Source: Todiramphus chloris collaris
Lineage: Eukaryota; Chordata; Aves; Coraciiformes; Alcedinidae
Reading direction: 5' to 3'
Assembly (NCBI GenBank): GCA_025345505.1
Contig: JANVCC010000077.1
Location: forward strand, 6,405,494 to 6,469,493
Length of the DNA stretch: 64,000 nucleotides
A model generated the notes under the pieces. That model was given only the letters and a program-made list of their open reading frames with translations. It did no database searches and was not told the DNA's origin. Numbering within the stretch: position 1 is the stretch's first letter; the number at the start of each line of letters is the position of its first letter. Shown piece after piece: positions 1-11,792 of this stretch. A program made the translations under genes and the position numbers.

Positions 1-3000
1 TGCTTGGACTTGCCCCGGGTGCTTCTATCTGCAGGTGCTGGGAGCCCTTGCCAATACGAATGACTTTTTGGAACACAAGTGATTATTTACTGCTGAACCA
101 AGCCAAAGGCTATGCTTCTCCTTGCAGCTCACAGCCCTCGGCCTCCAACAGGAAATGTATTTAGTTTTCAAATCCCTCTTCGACCAAAAAGAAATTCCAG
201 CAAAATAGCAATAAACATCCAGAGAGTCTCTTCTTCTGTAGGAAAAAAAAAAAAATCCAACCCAAAACCATGAGCCTGGGTTTAAAATGAAATACCCTGT
301 GACTAATCTATTCTAAGATCAGGATGGGGTCAGGTTGTTGTGTGTGGGAGTCAGCGAGAGGACCCTGCAGAAGGCTACCCAACCCCATATGCCACCCCTC
401 CCCTCTTTTAGAAACTCCAAATATCACCAACATGATGTTTTGAAACAGTGATTGCAAAAGGGCTCACTGTTTGATCCTCCTCTTCTCAGCTTGTCATTGA
501 TTTCCCCCATCAAAATAGTTTGTGCAACGAATCCCAGCTGTATCGCTGGCACTTTGCTAGCCACTAAATACAATCCAAATGTTAATTCTTTGGAGCCAAG
601 AGCTCCGTGCCAAGAAATGAATAATCTGTGCGGGGCTAAACAAACAGTTTATTGACGGGATGGGGTGGGGTGCAGGTGGGGGGTGGTTGGGCTGAGAAGC
701 AGGCAAGCCCGACCAGAAGATCATCAAAGCTGCTTCTGTCAGAAGACTCAGTCACATGTGATTTGTTTTCTCTCGCCGTTAATTCAGTTACGTGTTAAAC
801 TACTAATATTCCCAGGCAACAGTGCAAGTGCTTTCCAGCCCAAATGCAGCAGGCAGGAGAAGCAGATGTTTGCACCCTGCCCATGGGAATTCACCCTCTT
901 TGTCTTTTTTGTTGTAGGAGTGTGATGGGTGCACTTGAGTCCAGAGATCCAGCGGCCAGGCAGCTCGGTAGGTTCAGCTCTGCTTTATACATGGGGGAAA
1001 GAGGCAACTGGGAATTTAACAGTGCCATTTCTTGGGCAGCTTATAGGAGTGTGGCAGGGATATTTTACTGAAATTTAAACCAACAGATTCAAATTCCCTT
1101 TTTAAAAATTTGCACCTTCTGTCCTTTTCTTCCAGGTTATTGAGGTAACCAGGACCAGAAGCAGCATTAGAGCCTAAATCGTCCAAGTCCCAGGCCAGCT
1201 ACAGTGCAGACCACTTGCTACTGGACCCTGACCCCAGCTACATGCTGTAGTAAACCACTTTGCAAATTTTGGGCCAAAGCCAGGGCAGAATCCCAGGAAT
1301 GCTGCCCAGCCGTGTCTCTTACCTCTTCCAACCTGCTGTACTAGTGTGGCATCCTGTCTGTGCCTTTTATCTTTTTTTTTTTTTTTTGCAAAGGACTGGA
1401 TTGTGCTGAAAGCCCAAACCCGGTAAAATACACAGCCACAAATTTCACTCTTCATTTTAAAAATAAAATACCTGGTCCAAATTTACAAGTGACATGTGCT
1501 GAGGGAATTGTAGGAACAGATAAGTGGGTTTTATTCTGATTTTTGGTTGCACTGAAAGGGCAGATATCTCCACTTGTCGCTTCCTCCTCGTGGCAAAGAA
1601 GGTCCTTCCCAGCTGGCAGTGTGCCTACACTGGCAGCATCCCTGCCGGAGACAGAGTCACCTCACGAGGGGAATCCTCCCAGGCTGTGGCTCAGAGGAGA
1701 TGGACGGGTTCCCTGGCTGCCTACGCAACCCTCAACACCCAGCATCACACAGGCAGGGGAAAGCAAGGACCCACAGCAAGGTAGTTTAATAAACAAAAGT
1801 CAGGAAAAGTCACCAGTGAGGGGGAGTGTGATGACAGGTTATGGAGTTGCATGCACGAGTAGATAAGTCCATCGAGGGTTAATCTAACGCAGGTACTGAT
1901 GCAGGCATTTAGATAGTGGATAACTCATGCTGTCATTAACCTGTCAGCATTACAGCAGGAAGATTATATCTTCACAAGAATATATTGATCTGGAAAGGGA
2001 TGTGTTAGGCATGACCAAGTTTCTTCTATGCTGTCTTTTACCACCTGCTTTTCCCTTGATCAGAGATGCTTAACGTGTGTGGTCAGTGCAAGGAAAGCCA
2101 TGTTTTCCTCTAGGCTGGAGAGATGTTTCTCTTTGTCCTCTTCCCATTCTCTTGGGTGCAATCTAAATATCTGGTTACTTACACAGTCCCTTCCTTTTCA
2201 TGCTAATGGAGCAGTAAAGACAAGACTGTTGTCCCTGTAGGTCTACCACAGCCTTTTGCAGAGAGACTCAGAGGCAGGACAGCACTGAACTAGAAGCTGA
2301 GTGTGTAACACAGGATTTTGATGGAGCTGGTAAATCACTTCTCGGCAGATGACCTAGTGGCTCAGGGATTGCAGTGTGATGAAATAGATCCCCAGGTTTT
2401 GGATCAGAATTGGTTCCTCCACATATTCAGACCTTGGGAAGAGTTTGCCAAGGTGTGCCGCCTAGAAATGTATTCCAACACCTGGTTTCCTTCACAACCC
2501 ACCAGAAAATGACAGCTGATGACCTCCAGTTGGGGAAAGGCTAGGCATTAGTGTGCAGGACACAAGGAGAAGACAAGGGTTACAGCCATAAATGTGTTGA
2601 TAGTTAAGTGCACTGAAAAAGTAAAACTGGGACCAATGCACTGGCAAATCCACCCAAGGTAAATGGTGTTTTAAAGGCAACAGAGTTCTTCTGATGGTGT
2701 AGCATCTTCATCCCCAACAGGGATAAGTCAATCACTCCCAGCCTGTGGCAGGTGGACTAGAGATGGCCCCCCAAACCACAGCACAATTGTGTTTGCAGTG
2801 CTTTCAGCTGACTACCTGAGGACAGGACCATGTGGAAATCTAGGCAGTTGGCAGGTATATAAGGACTAAAAGTGTAGGAATGAGCCACACTCAACAGCAG
2901 GATATCTCTTCCTATTACTGGTTAGCATCATGATTTCTGACAACATGGTGGTGTCAGCTAAAGGTAGGATTTTTTCCCACCCTACCTCACATAGATTGGC

Positions 3001-4494
3001 AAAACTCTAAAGCAAAGTTTTGCAGCATGAGATCAACAAAATTCCCTAGCTTTGGCATAAAAGTGCTGATGTTGGCACTGCTTACACTGGGTACAAAACT
3101 GCATTTCTGTGATCTCTGCTGATGAAACTTTGAAAGACAGGGAAGATTCTCTTCCATGTTCCTGGTTCTCCAGCTTTCAGGATGGGGACAAGAAGCTAGC
3201 TGAGTTGAGTTGAACTGAGTCAAGCTGCATGTTTTTACCTCATTGCTTGTGTGAGAAAATAAAGGTAAGGGATAGTGGAGATGCTCCCCCGTGGCTCTGC
3301 ATAGGCTCTTGCCCTGCAGACCTGCTCCCGGCTGGGGCCGATCACGGAAAGGGAGAGGAAGCGGTTGTTCTTTCTTTCTCCGTGCTCACCCTGAAGCACT
3401 GCCTGAGATGTGAGCAGCATCAAAACAGTTTCCTCTTTCTTTTTTCTGTGAGTGTCCGCTCTGCACAGACTTGTGCTTCCAGGATCTGACTGGAGATACC
3501 TGGGGAAGCACGAGAGGCCAAAAGCCTCCCAAGAACTGTCAAATTTGTCATCCAAATGTTGAAAGTGTTTAGAGAAATCCTTTCTCCAAGCCTCCTGTGA
3601 TTAAATTATTTTCAATATTGCAGTGGGAACTGGCAGCTCTTGGTTAAGAGGCAGGTAGAGGTTCAATGAGCATGTGTGGCTGGTCCTAAATTCCTAAATC
3701 TTCCTGCCTCAGATGGGGAGTCTCTACCATCTGTTGGCAGCCAAGTGCTGGAGAGCTGGTGGATGTGCACAGGGAGTTAGGTACACAGGCACGCACATGC
3801 ACACACTGTTCAAGTGCTCATAAAAAGTCCCTGCATTTATTTATTCAAGCAGAACCAGGGCTCTGGGTGAATGACAAAGTGGCACTTCATCTCCCCTTAA
3901 ACACCACCACAAATTAGGACTCAACATTAAGATCAGAGAAAAAGCTCAACAACTTGTGTGTCTGCACATGACACCCTTGGAGCACACTCTTCTTCCCCAA
4001 CCTTCCAGCTAAACCGGCCCTTTGTGGAGAGTCAATACTGCTTTAGTATTACAATCGTGTACAATCATGGGCTGTACAATCATGGCTATTCCTTGTGCAC
4101 TGGCCACACAATAACATAGCACCAAAAAAAAAAAAAAAAAGGAGAGAGGAAGAGAAATGAGCATTCTTAACAAAAGCAGAATAATATGCTAAGGCAAGGC
4201 TCTCTGTGATCTGCTGTTTGAAAGCAGGCGGGCATTGAGTTGTCGTTACCAGCCTCCATCATTTGAGGGCACCCTAGTCTTTGATGTTGGCTGCAATTAG
4301 CTGCGGGAGTAGTGTAGCAGCCATCTCTCATGATGGCAAGTCTGTCTTTCATTGAAATGCTCTCTTTCCTCCAACCCTCCAGGTCAATGCTGCTGGGACT
4401 TGCTTCTTTACTGATGGCAGGAGCACATGCTGGGCTCGCAGATCACCAGCCTTATTGGTGTGTTGGGGATTGGAGGTGAATTGCCTAAAGGAGG
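1..4494. other. Non-coding sequence, no gene recognised
   Basis: All open frames here are short and overlap each other on both strands, with no recognisable domain. I see unique sequence with homopolymer tracts (A run near 242-254, T run 1372-1387, A run near 4124-4140). Two stretches (about 500-660 and 718-825) look less random than their surroundings, with TTAAT/TAATA cores and a CACATGTG E-box palindrome, and could be short regulatory blocks. A TATATAAG string at 2856-2863 lies 74 bp before an ATG that is followed by a GT donor-like site, but nothing further supports a promoter or exon. A short direct repeat of TACAATCATGG lies near 4060-4085. Confidence 0.6.
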
Positions 4495-4660
4495 GATGTG
4501 CTGGCATGCCAACACTGCTATTGATTAATGCTAATTATCATTTAATTTAACCTCCAATTAGTTTTAATCAATTGTCACACTCTCCCTGAGTATTACTGTG
4601 AGGACGATGTACAGTAAGGAGGATAATTGTCTTGAGCTTTTCCTTGCTTCCCAGATGGAT
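4495..4660. promoter_or_regulatory. Candidate cis-regulatory block with homeodomain-type cores
   Basis: About 165 bp unusually dense in homeodomain-like sites: TTGATTAATG, GCTAATTA, TTTAATTTAA, CAATTAG, TTTTAATCAATTG and GATAATTG follow one another within roughly 140 bp. No repeat family was recognised and no open frame of note crosses it. This composition is typical of conserved non-coding enhancers near developmental genes, but conservation itself could not be tested, so the call is inference. It could also be just an AT-rich patch. Confidence 0.35.
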
Positions 4661-7537
4661 ATTTTCTATCCCTTTCTTTTGCTTTTAATAGAGCTGGGTG
4701 AATAATTTATTTGCCAAATTTAGCTGCTGCTGCTTCTTGTGCATCAGCACTGTCGGTAATCATAGTTTGAGTCTGTTGCTTGGTCCAAAATTTCTCATCA
4801 CAGAATATCGATTCTTGGTCTGTACAATGCGTTCTAGCCATTTGATCCTGGAAATTCAAGCAGGGCAGTTTCACTTGAATCAGGCACGTGGTAGGGCTGT
4901 ATGGCCCTGGCCCCAGTGTTGCTGTCAGTCATAACTCTGGGGATCCAGTTTTGCATGAATTTTCCATAACTGTTTCTTAACAGAATAGTTACATTCCTGT
5001 TTCTGTCACCCAGAGCACTTCCCTTCAAACGGGGAAAGCAAAGAGAAAGAGCAGTTACCTCTGTCCATCTGGGTGGATCATCTCTAGGCCTTGAATCCAA
5101 GCTCTAGCAATCAGCGAGCACCAACTCAACTTCTTCTCCCAGGGGCCTAACTCCTCTCTGTTACAGCACCAGCCCTCTTAACACTCTCCTATGTGGTATT
5201 CCCACTGGAGCTGGAGAGACTGGGTTTGTCTGAATATCTCTATAAGAGCCTGGCCTTTCCAGGTTGTATTTGAATGGAGGATGGTCACAGAATATATTCA
5301 GAGGTACTTGTCCAGTGCTAATAATAGCTCTGTCTGTCCAAGTGAATTACGAAAAAGTATCAATTCATTAATCACCCCCACTGATTTTGTGTACATCACT
5401 GATGAAACATCAGGCAGCATTCCTTGAAGGTCAATAAATTAGGGCAGTTATCCAAAATTACCTTCTGAGATCTCTCTGAGAGCTAAAGGAAAAGTGAGAA
5501 GAGCAGAGACCCATCTATTCTTGCTGAGGATCAAAAGCAACTCAACAATACCTCAGGGCATCAAAGACAGCTGATAGATCTAACAATAACGTCTTGGAGC
5601 CCTGATATTCATCTGTAACCTGGACTGCCCGTGCAGTGCAGTCTCTGTGCTGTACTCTGTCTGTATCCAGACCGACACGGGTCAAGGAAGGCTGAGACAG
5701 TCAGGTACTCGGGGAATTCGCTTCCCTTCACAACTTTCTCATTAACCATGCCCACACTTGGAGAACAGAAACAACTCAGCCAGATTGCCAGCATCCAGCA
5801 ATTGCTTGTTTGGACGCCTTTTCTGCACTTTTCAGAGACATCCTGCACTTGCCAGCTGTCCCAATTTCAGGAAGAGGTTTCCTCCCCTCAGCCCTGCCAC
5901 CAGGAATTGTGGCACTGATCATAAACCATGGTGGATAATGCGAATTCAGTTTGGCTGGTGGGGAGGTCACACCCCCATGGCTCATCTTCGAGCCTCTGCT
6001 ATGACCTGAAGCAAGGCAGTGGTGGTGCAGGAAGGTGGCTGTGCCCCTGGCCCTGCTGCTGTCTGCTGGCAAGGCTCACAGCCTGGGTGCCTGGCCTCCC
6101 AGGAGTTTCCTCCCTTCCCAGAAGAAGACATGAAAAACCTCATTGTTGGAGGACTGAGAACCTTACTTGAGATAGAAATTAGGAGGATTTGGGTGCCTTA
6201 TAGGAAATACATAGTTCAAGGCAAGACTATGTCCTGACTAATTTAATTTTTTTTTTAGTTTTATTTTAGAAAATAACAGATCAGCCTATGTGTACAACTG
6301 AGTTCTTCCTCCTCCGACCCAACCCATTCTGTCCCCAGTGGGTCAAGTTACATGGACTTAGATGTCCCAAGCAGATAGTTATGACTTGATTCAACATTAT
6401 TTCATTATAACCATTTAAGTTACAGGAGAACTTTAGTGAAAAACAAAACTATGTTAAAGCAAAGCCATGGTTCCATAGAAACGAAAGCTGACCCTGCGCT
6501 TGCCTTTGTGCATCGGCTGTATAACAAACCCATTGTAAGATTAAAATGAAAAAAGAAGGAAAGCCAAAGCTTGTTTTGTTCATATAAACATGGGACTTTC
6601 GATTTACTTTTCACAGAGCTTTGACTGGGCAACAGAAGAAATGTGAGCTATCTCACAATGTTCCCTTGGCATAACATGGTGCTTTCAGTCTCATTATTAT
6701 TGCATTATATGTAGCACATCTGTTACTGGTCAGGAGCCAAACTATTTAATTCTATTAGATACATCTATACAGCTAAGTGATAATCTACACCAGGTTTATG
6801 GAACAAGCACTTAATTCTTGGCAGGGAGCAGCTCAAGACTTGATACAAGAGCAACAGAATATATGCAGTGTAGTTGTAGATCAGTGTCAGAAACTGGCCC
6901 GAAATCATTTCTGCATTCTTCAGCATGCAGGCATTCCAGTGTGGGAAACTATTCATTCAATTTATTGTTCTAACATCTGTAAGTTATTGGACAGGGGGGA
7001 GGGGAGAGGGAGAAGAGGAAAACGCTCAGAGGGAAAAACATTTACCTAACAAAATACTAACTCTTTCAGGGGGTTTCATGTCAGCACTCTGTAAATAATA
7101 GGAGCCTTTTAATGCACATGTGGTAGTATTTACTTTGTGAAGAGGTACACAGAATCCTGTCTTGTTCAGAAAGTTTTGTGCCCTGATGCTGTTCAAGCAT
7201 ATAGCTTTTGCTGTACATATTTTGTCTTAATCCATCTTTTATCTTGCTGAACACAACTACCAAAACACAAGTCACATCGCATTGCCTCTGCTTACAAGCA
7301 TCCACAGCAGCAGCTGAACCTCAGGATGTCGGGCTGAACCAGAAAGAAAGAGCTCAGCTACTCAGCTGGAGTGAGAGAGCTCTGCTCCCCTCACAGGGCA
7401 CATGGCAGCTCTGGCATTTGCCAGCTGGCAGTTTGCATCTCGGAGCTTTTCCTCTCCCCTCTCTACAAGACCCAACCAGGCTTTGGGAGGGAGAAGCCCT
7501 AAGCCATATGTCCTTCCCAGAAAGGGAAGTTGAGATG
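4661..7537. other. Non-coding sequence with two weak regulatory candidates
   Basis: No gene or recognised repeat. Two stretches stand out by composition. One, about 5325-5500, contains AATTACG, TTCATTAATCA and TCAATAAATTAG cores. The other, about 6375-6625, has TTCATTATAACC, an RFX X-box-like imperfect inverted repeat GGTTCCATAGAAAC at 6469-6482, and TTGTGCATCGG. Everything else looks unstructured apart from a short T run near 6250 and a GGGGAGGGGAGAGGG purine patch near 6994. Confidence 0.5.
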
Positions 7538-7695
7538 GTTTTACCCCTGTTTTGGAGAGGCGGAGGAAGGGCACTGGGAGGTGATGACTTGCTCAGGGTT
7601 GCACAGGATGTCTGCAACAGAGCCAGAACAGGGGCCAACTCTCTGAACTGTCAACAATTCCTCTACCTCTATCTACCAGACCATCCTTCCTTCCT
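7538..7695 (-). repeat. MIR SINE, antisense
   Basis: Read on the plus strand, this follows the reverse complement of an amniote MIR almost end to end. It has the CCCCTGTTTT..GAGAGG segment (from ATTTTACAGATGAGG), then GGGAGGTGATGACTTGCTC, AGGGTTGCACAGGATGTCTG and CAACAGAGCCAG. The tRNA-like head follows as CTCTACCTCTATC and TACCAGACCATCC. The element therefore runs from head near 7695 to core near 7540 on the minus strand. The 171-aa plus-strand open frame that ends here is a chance frame running through the SINE. Divergence looks high, as expected for a family active before the main amniote radiations. Confidence 0.8.
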
Positions 7696-8379
7696 CTATG
7701 CTGAAGAATTGAAACAATTCTGAAAAGAAAAAGAAAAAAAAAAAAGAGAAGGTCTCCACCTGCAGAGTTTTCTGATCTTCCACTGACAGGGCTTTTCTTT
7801 TCTTCCCCACCCTCCCAACCCCTGCCCATTTTTTGGTCTCTCAATGGAAGTAATCGGATCTGTTTCTGAAGGAAGTGATGTCAGGAGACCTGGGTGTTCC
7901 AGGAATAGTTATTTCCATATGATCCGAACAAGTTCTTACATACTGTGACACATACATTGTTGCAGTTTAAACAGATCTGGTTCTTTGGACTGAAGGCCAT
8001 TTATAAGAGTCTCCAGCTGGAGAGGGATTAATTTACTCATGGCCTTTGGGGAGCAGCAGCATCCTTAACTCTACTGTCTCCACCAGCACCAGGCATCTGA
8101 AATTTCCCTGAACCGTCTTATCTCAGGCCTGACCCTATCCAGAGAAGAACACCTATTGATTTAGGAGGTCCTGCTCTGCTGTGGGTGAATGTGACTGAGA
8201 TCCACTGGGCATTGCAGTCAGCAGACTGGTAATACCAGAGAAATCATTTCTGGTCATCACCAGCGGTACTTGAGTTCTTATAAGAAAAACCCAGTCCTTG
8301 TACTGAGTTTATAAGCTGAATACAGGAGGATAAAAACAGTGTTCTGAATGAAGAGAAAAGGCCATAACACTGTACTATA
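7696..8379. other. Non-coding sequence, nothing recognised
   Basis: An A-rich tract (about 7723-7750) follows the MIR head side and may be an expanded simple repeat. The remainder is unique sequence without a supported gene, repeat family or clear regulatory motif cluster. Confidence 0.5.
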
Positions 8380-8555
8380 TTTAGGCTGTGAGCTCTGGGA
8401 ACTAGTGCTGCCTTTCTTTTTCCTGTGGAGTTGTACAGCATCTAATGCTGTAGGATCCCGGTTCACTACAGAGGTCTGACACACCACTATAGCATCAAAA
8501 TAATAGCATTAAATACCAGTAATAACATAATGAGGTAATAAATAGTAATAAAACC
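8380..8555 (+). repeat. Ancient L2-type LINE (or L2-mobilised SINE) 3' tail
   Basis: The order of motifs matches the 3' tail shared by L2-type elements in amniotes. TTAGGCTGTGAGCTCTGGG is followed by TGCTGCCTTTCTTTTTCCTG, then TTGTACAGCATCTAATGC, TAGGATCCCGGTTCACTAC, and a TAA-rich terminus (AATAATAGC..AAATACCAGTAATAACA..GTAATAAAT) up to about 8555. The sauropsid form of this tail normally reads TGTACAGCGCCTAGCACAATGGGGTCC before a TAATAA end, so this copy is diverged but recognisable along its whole length. The upstream limit is not clear. The family assignment comes from memory of the motif order, not from an alignment. Confidence 0.6.
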
Positions 8556-10602
8556 TTGGAAAGAGGCCAAGTAGAAGGGTCTTCAAAGGCTATGCTGCCA
8601 TCTATTACTCTTGATCCTGAATTGTACGTGTCCTTCAACCCCAAGTGAGTGGAGAAGTGTCAAAGAAACAAGGTTAATGTGGGCTTGCAGCACCCAGGGG
8701 TGGGATGAGGAGGGAGAAAGGTATGCGCCTTGCTTAGCCTTTACACCTGCTCCTCCTGCCTGGTATGATGTTCTTCTGACCATCTAGAGCAATGCCAGAT
8801 CTCATCATCTGGTTGGGAACTTTCATAGGTCGTTTTAAAACCACCTCACGGTTCAACATTCTATCTGCGTTTCCCAAGTGCTCCCCAAGTCAGGGGTGCC
8901 CAAAGCAAAGCCAGTGACTGGCTTAGGCTTATTAGGTCTCAAACACAGCCCTGACCTGTGTTCTCCCTCTAGCCAAAGGCCTTGAGCAGAGCCAGTCAGG
9001 AGGAACTGGTCACTGCTGACAGCAGCAATTGGTACCACATTTGTCAACATGCAGACTTGTAAAAGTTGATTTCTCAGCATGTGGGGTTTTGTTCATTAAA
9101 TAAATAACTCACACCCCCACACGACCTCGGGACACCCTTCAGGGCGTCTAACTGAAGGAAAGAGTCACCAGTGGCTGAACCTCTGACTTCCAGCTGTGCT
9201 CTTCAAGGTGAGCTTTGGTCTCTGAGGCATGAGGGTGGAAAGCAGAACAGGCACATCCTTTATGCTGACCAGCTTGCTCCCAGTGCCTCAAACAGTAAGA
9301 AAAGTCACATGTGTTTTTTATTGCTTGTTTTATGTTAGCTCTGATAATTGCCCCAGATTGATTTACTTTGTGACAATGTCCACCACAGTTATCAGTACAA
9401 ATGCTAAACGTACATTCTGATATGCAAAGGTTTAGATGCGCATGGCAACATCTTCACCATCTCTACCCTGCACACAGGGAAGTCAAACAAATTAGCAGTT
9501 GCAGCAAAAGACATGTTCAAAATGCTGAAGACACTCTGTTGCTTTTCATGGCACTATTTCTCTACTTCCCGCTCACAGCTCCTCAGCTATGCCAATGAAG
9601 CATTCTGACATTGTGCTGTAAGCTGGGTTTTTGTTGTTAGCATCTTTAAACTTTACAAAATAAAGGGTGGGATTTTTTTGTTCAGGTTGATTTGGTTTGG
9701 TTTTGGTCCGCATCATTTCAGCAAACCTGATGAGAAGCTGATAATACAAGCATTGCTTACAAAAGTGAGATGTTTTCTGCAGGTAAGGAAAATCTTCAAT
9801 TTATTACAAAATCAAACCTCTTGGGAGTGGTCCATGGTATCCTGAAAGTCTGCAGTTCATCAGCTTAAAACTACTGATGTGATAATACCAGTTCCTGATA
9901 ATGGGCTTCAAAGAAAGGACTCTAACCCATCCTTCTGTGCAGTCTCCCTTTTGTGTGTTATTTGCCTATATAGTTGACAGACAACTGTCATCCCCAGGAA
10001 GTGTCAGCACACAAAAATATTTTGTCTACTATTTTCTTGCCATTGTCAGATCTTGTCCAGAGCAGAGGGCCCAGGACATGATATTGGAACGCTATTGAGG
10101 AAAGGTGAGGGACAAGCATTTAATTTCCAGATCAGATATTTTTTCTTGCACTCTTCTCATGAGAGAGAAAACAGTGTTAAGTGGAATACCCTAAAGGGAG
10201 TAGCTTGTTGTAAGACCAAGCCTGAAAAATGGGTGGAGGATCTAAGCTACAGGTATTTTACCTACCAGAGAACACCACATTCTTGGAGCAGTATGTAGCA
10301 CCTCAACTGGGCTGAAGCCTGGGCTTTGGGAACATCACAAATACACCTTTGGGGTAGTTAAGGTGTCTCTGTCATCTGCCGTTGTCAGTTTTAAATCCAC
10401 TGGGACCATTTGTAGGAGTACAGCCAGCCACTGTAAGAAAATGTTCATCTGTCCATCTACAAATACAGGATCCAGTTCATCTCAATAAAATCAGCATGGA
10501 ACTGCGGAGGGAGCACCAGGACAGAAAAAGTCAAGCAGAATAGCTGCTGGGAATAGTGCAGATCCACTGACAGTTCATACTGCTTGCTGGAGAAACCCCT
10601 GG
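8556..10602. other. Non-coding sequence, no gene recognised
   Basis: Unique sequence with scattered short open frames that do not resemble proteins. Near 9420-9470 there is ATATGCAAAG (octamer-like) and GATGCGCATGGCAAC, a possible short regulatory element. Near 9672-9705 lies a GGTTTGGTTTTGG patch of the kind common in bird genomes. No repeat family was recognised before the tRNA-like sequence at 10603. Confidence 0.5.
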
Positions 10603-10675
10603 CTAGCTATAGCTCAGTGGTCATGATGTTGCACAAGGTTTTAAGAGGTTTCAGTTTGATTCCTTATTTCCATAA
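10603..10675 (+). repeat. tRNA-like SINE head or tRNA pseudogene
   Basis: A good RNA polymerase III A box, TAGCTCAGTGG, lies at 10610-10620 and a B-box-like AGTTTGATTCC at 10653-10663. They are 43 bp apart start to start, the spacing of a real tRNA. Stems do not pair well enough for a functional tRNA. The pattern (TAGCTCAGTGGT, then GTT..GATTCCTT) resembles the heads of tRNA-derived SINEs known from turtles and other sauropsids. The downstream body, up to the LTR at 10796, was not identified. Confidence 0.55.
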
Positions 10676-10795
10676 TGTTTCTGTGCCCCACTTCTGAAAG
10701 CGGAGTTGGTAGGGTGTGGATGCTGCAAAGCTGCTAGCAGAGGGATTTTCTCAGGTTCTCACAATATTCGGTGAGAGTCCTGCCTTTCTCACACA

Positions 10796-11060
10796 TGTTA
10801 TGAGAAACAGTAGGACGGTTTTTCTAAGCTAGACCAACACCTGGTGTTTTGCTAAGTTCTGTTTATGGTACATTGGAAAAATATTTTGCAATGGGTGTTG
10901 TAGGACCTTAGCCAATCACCCTAGGAGATGGGTGATCACTGACCAGTCGCCTATGGGGCTAGGGGATAGAAAACAGGGTTGTAAATTAATAAAGTTGCTT
11001 CTTTTGCCTGCTCTTGCTGAATTTATATGTTGCTGCATCTCTCCGCTCCCGGCATAAACA
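10796..11060 (+). mobile_element. Avian ERVL-like LTR (fossil)
   Basis: A 265-bp block bounded by near-matching inverted ends, TGTTATG at the left and CATAAACA at the right, in the TG...CA form of retroviral LTRs. Inside are a TATA-like GGGATAGAAAA near 10963-10973, an AATAAA signal at about 10987-10992, then a CT-rich U5-like segment with GCTGCATCTCTCCGCTCCC. This very short R-region layout is usual for avian ERVL-type LTRs. No target-site duplication is evident: ACACA precedes it and GCGAC follows. What follows (GCGACAGTAGGGGATTGC) loosely resembles the leucine-tRNA type primer site of ERVL elements, so this may be the left LTR with a scrap of interior rather than a solo LTR. No viral gene was seen. 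Age looks moderate. Confidence 0.65.
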
Positions 11061-11640
11061 GCGACAGTAGGGGATTGCACATCCTTCTTGAATGTGGTGA
11101 AGGCAATAGCCCTATAAATCCCACAGAGTTATAGACTCAGTCACACTGCACTGCCTTCTAGAGTCTACAAGTTCTTCACATGCAGTATAAAATAACCATC
11201 AAACCATCTGTAATGCAACCAATGCAACTAATTCTATAAGGTATGGATTGAGGACATATAGCTAATAGAACTAGTTAGAAAATGGGGGAATCTTTTCAGG
11301 GGAAAAAATTAAAATAACTTAAAATTTATTTTTCTGAGTTTGCTAGTTTGCTAGTTAAATAAGCTTTTATTTCTTCCTTTAAGGAGCTTTTATTTTCTTC
11401 TTTCTCATTTTGTCATTAGAAAAAATGAAGGAAGGGAAGAAGAGGATACAATCTGGTAGGGAAGAATAAAATCCTGAAAATCTTCAACCCTTGATGGTTA
11501 TTTTTTTTCAGATCACTGTGGGGAGGGGGGTTTGCTTAAAAACTGAAAATTCATGTAAAAACCAGACATTTCATTAAATAGGTTGTCCGTCACTGGAAAG
11601 TATGGCTGAATTGAAGAGGACAAATATCCCAAGGCCTTGT
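11061..11640. other. AT-rich non-coding sequence after the LTR
   Basis: The first 100 bp may be a remnant of the LTR element's interior, but no coding part is recognisable. The rest is AT-rich, with a local direct repeat of TTTGCTAGTT (around 11340-11355) and AGCTTTTATTT/AGCTTTTATTTTC (about 11363 and 11386), and a GGGGAGGGGGG patch near 11520. No gene was seen. Confidence 0.45.
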
Positions 11641-11792
11641 CTTCTCTATTTGCAGCTGGGGAAACTGAAGTGAATCACAGAAGCGATGACCCTGAGGCCA
11701 CAAAGTGGGGGCCAGTGTCAGGAGAGATATTTAGACCATGGGAAACCCTGCATCCTCTCCCAAGTCCAGACCATCTCTGCTCACAAGGCAGT
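11641..11792 (-). repeat. MIR SINE, antisense, near full length
   Basis: On the plus strand it follows the reverse complement of MIR from core to head. CTATTTGCAGCTGGGGAAAC and TGAAGTGAATCACAGAAG are followed by CGATGACCCTGAGGCCACAAAG, then ATATTTAGACCATGGG (degraded GGAATAGAACCCAGG), CATCCTCTCCCAAGTCCAG and CTCTGCTCACAAGGCA (head region). The motif order is kept over about 150 bp with several small gaps. It lies just before a large candidate regulatory cluster. Confidence 0.75.

Noticed and set aside
2850-2965. TATATAAG, then ATG and a GT donor-like site 75-115 bp downstream
   Set aside because: Only about 10 codons before the donor and no acceptor or second exon recognised. A TATA-like string is expected by chance in AT-rich DNA.
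6469-6482. RFX X-box-like inverted repeat, with a similar string at 43944-43957
   Set aside because: Both deviate from the consensus spacing, and an 11-bp shared word is easily expected by chance in 64 kb; kept only as a remark.
7208-7723. 171-aa open frame on the plus strand
   Set aside because: Its last third is antisense MIR sequence, and the rest has no recognisable domain.
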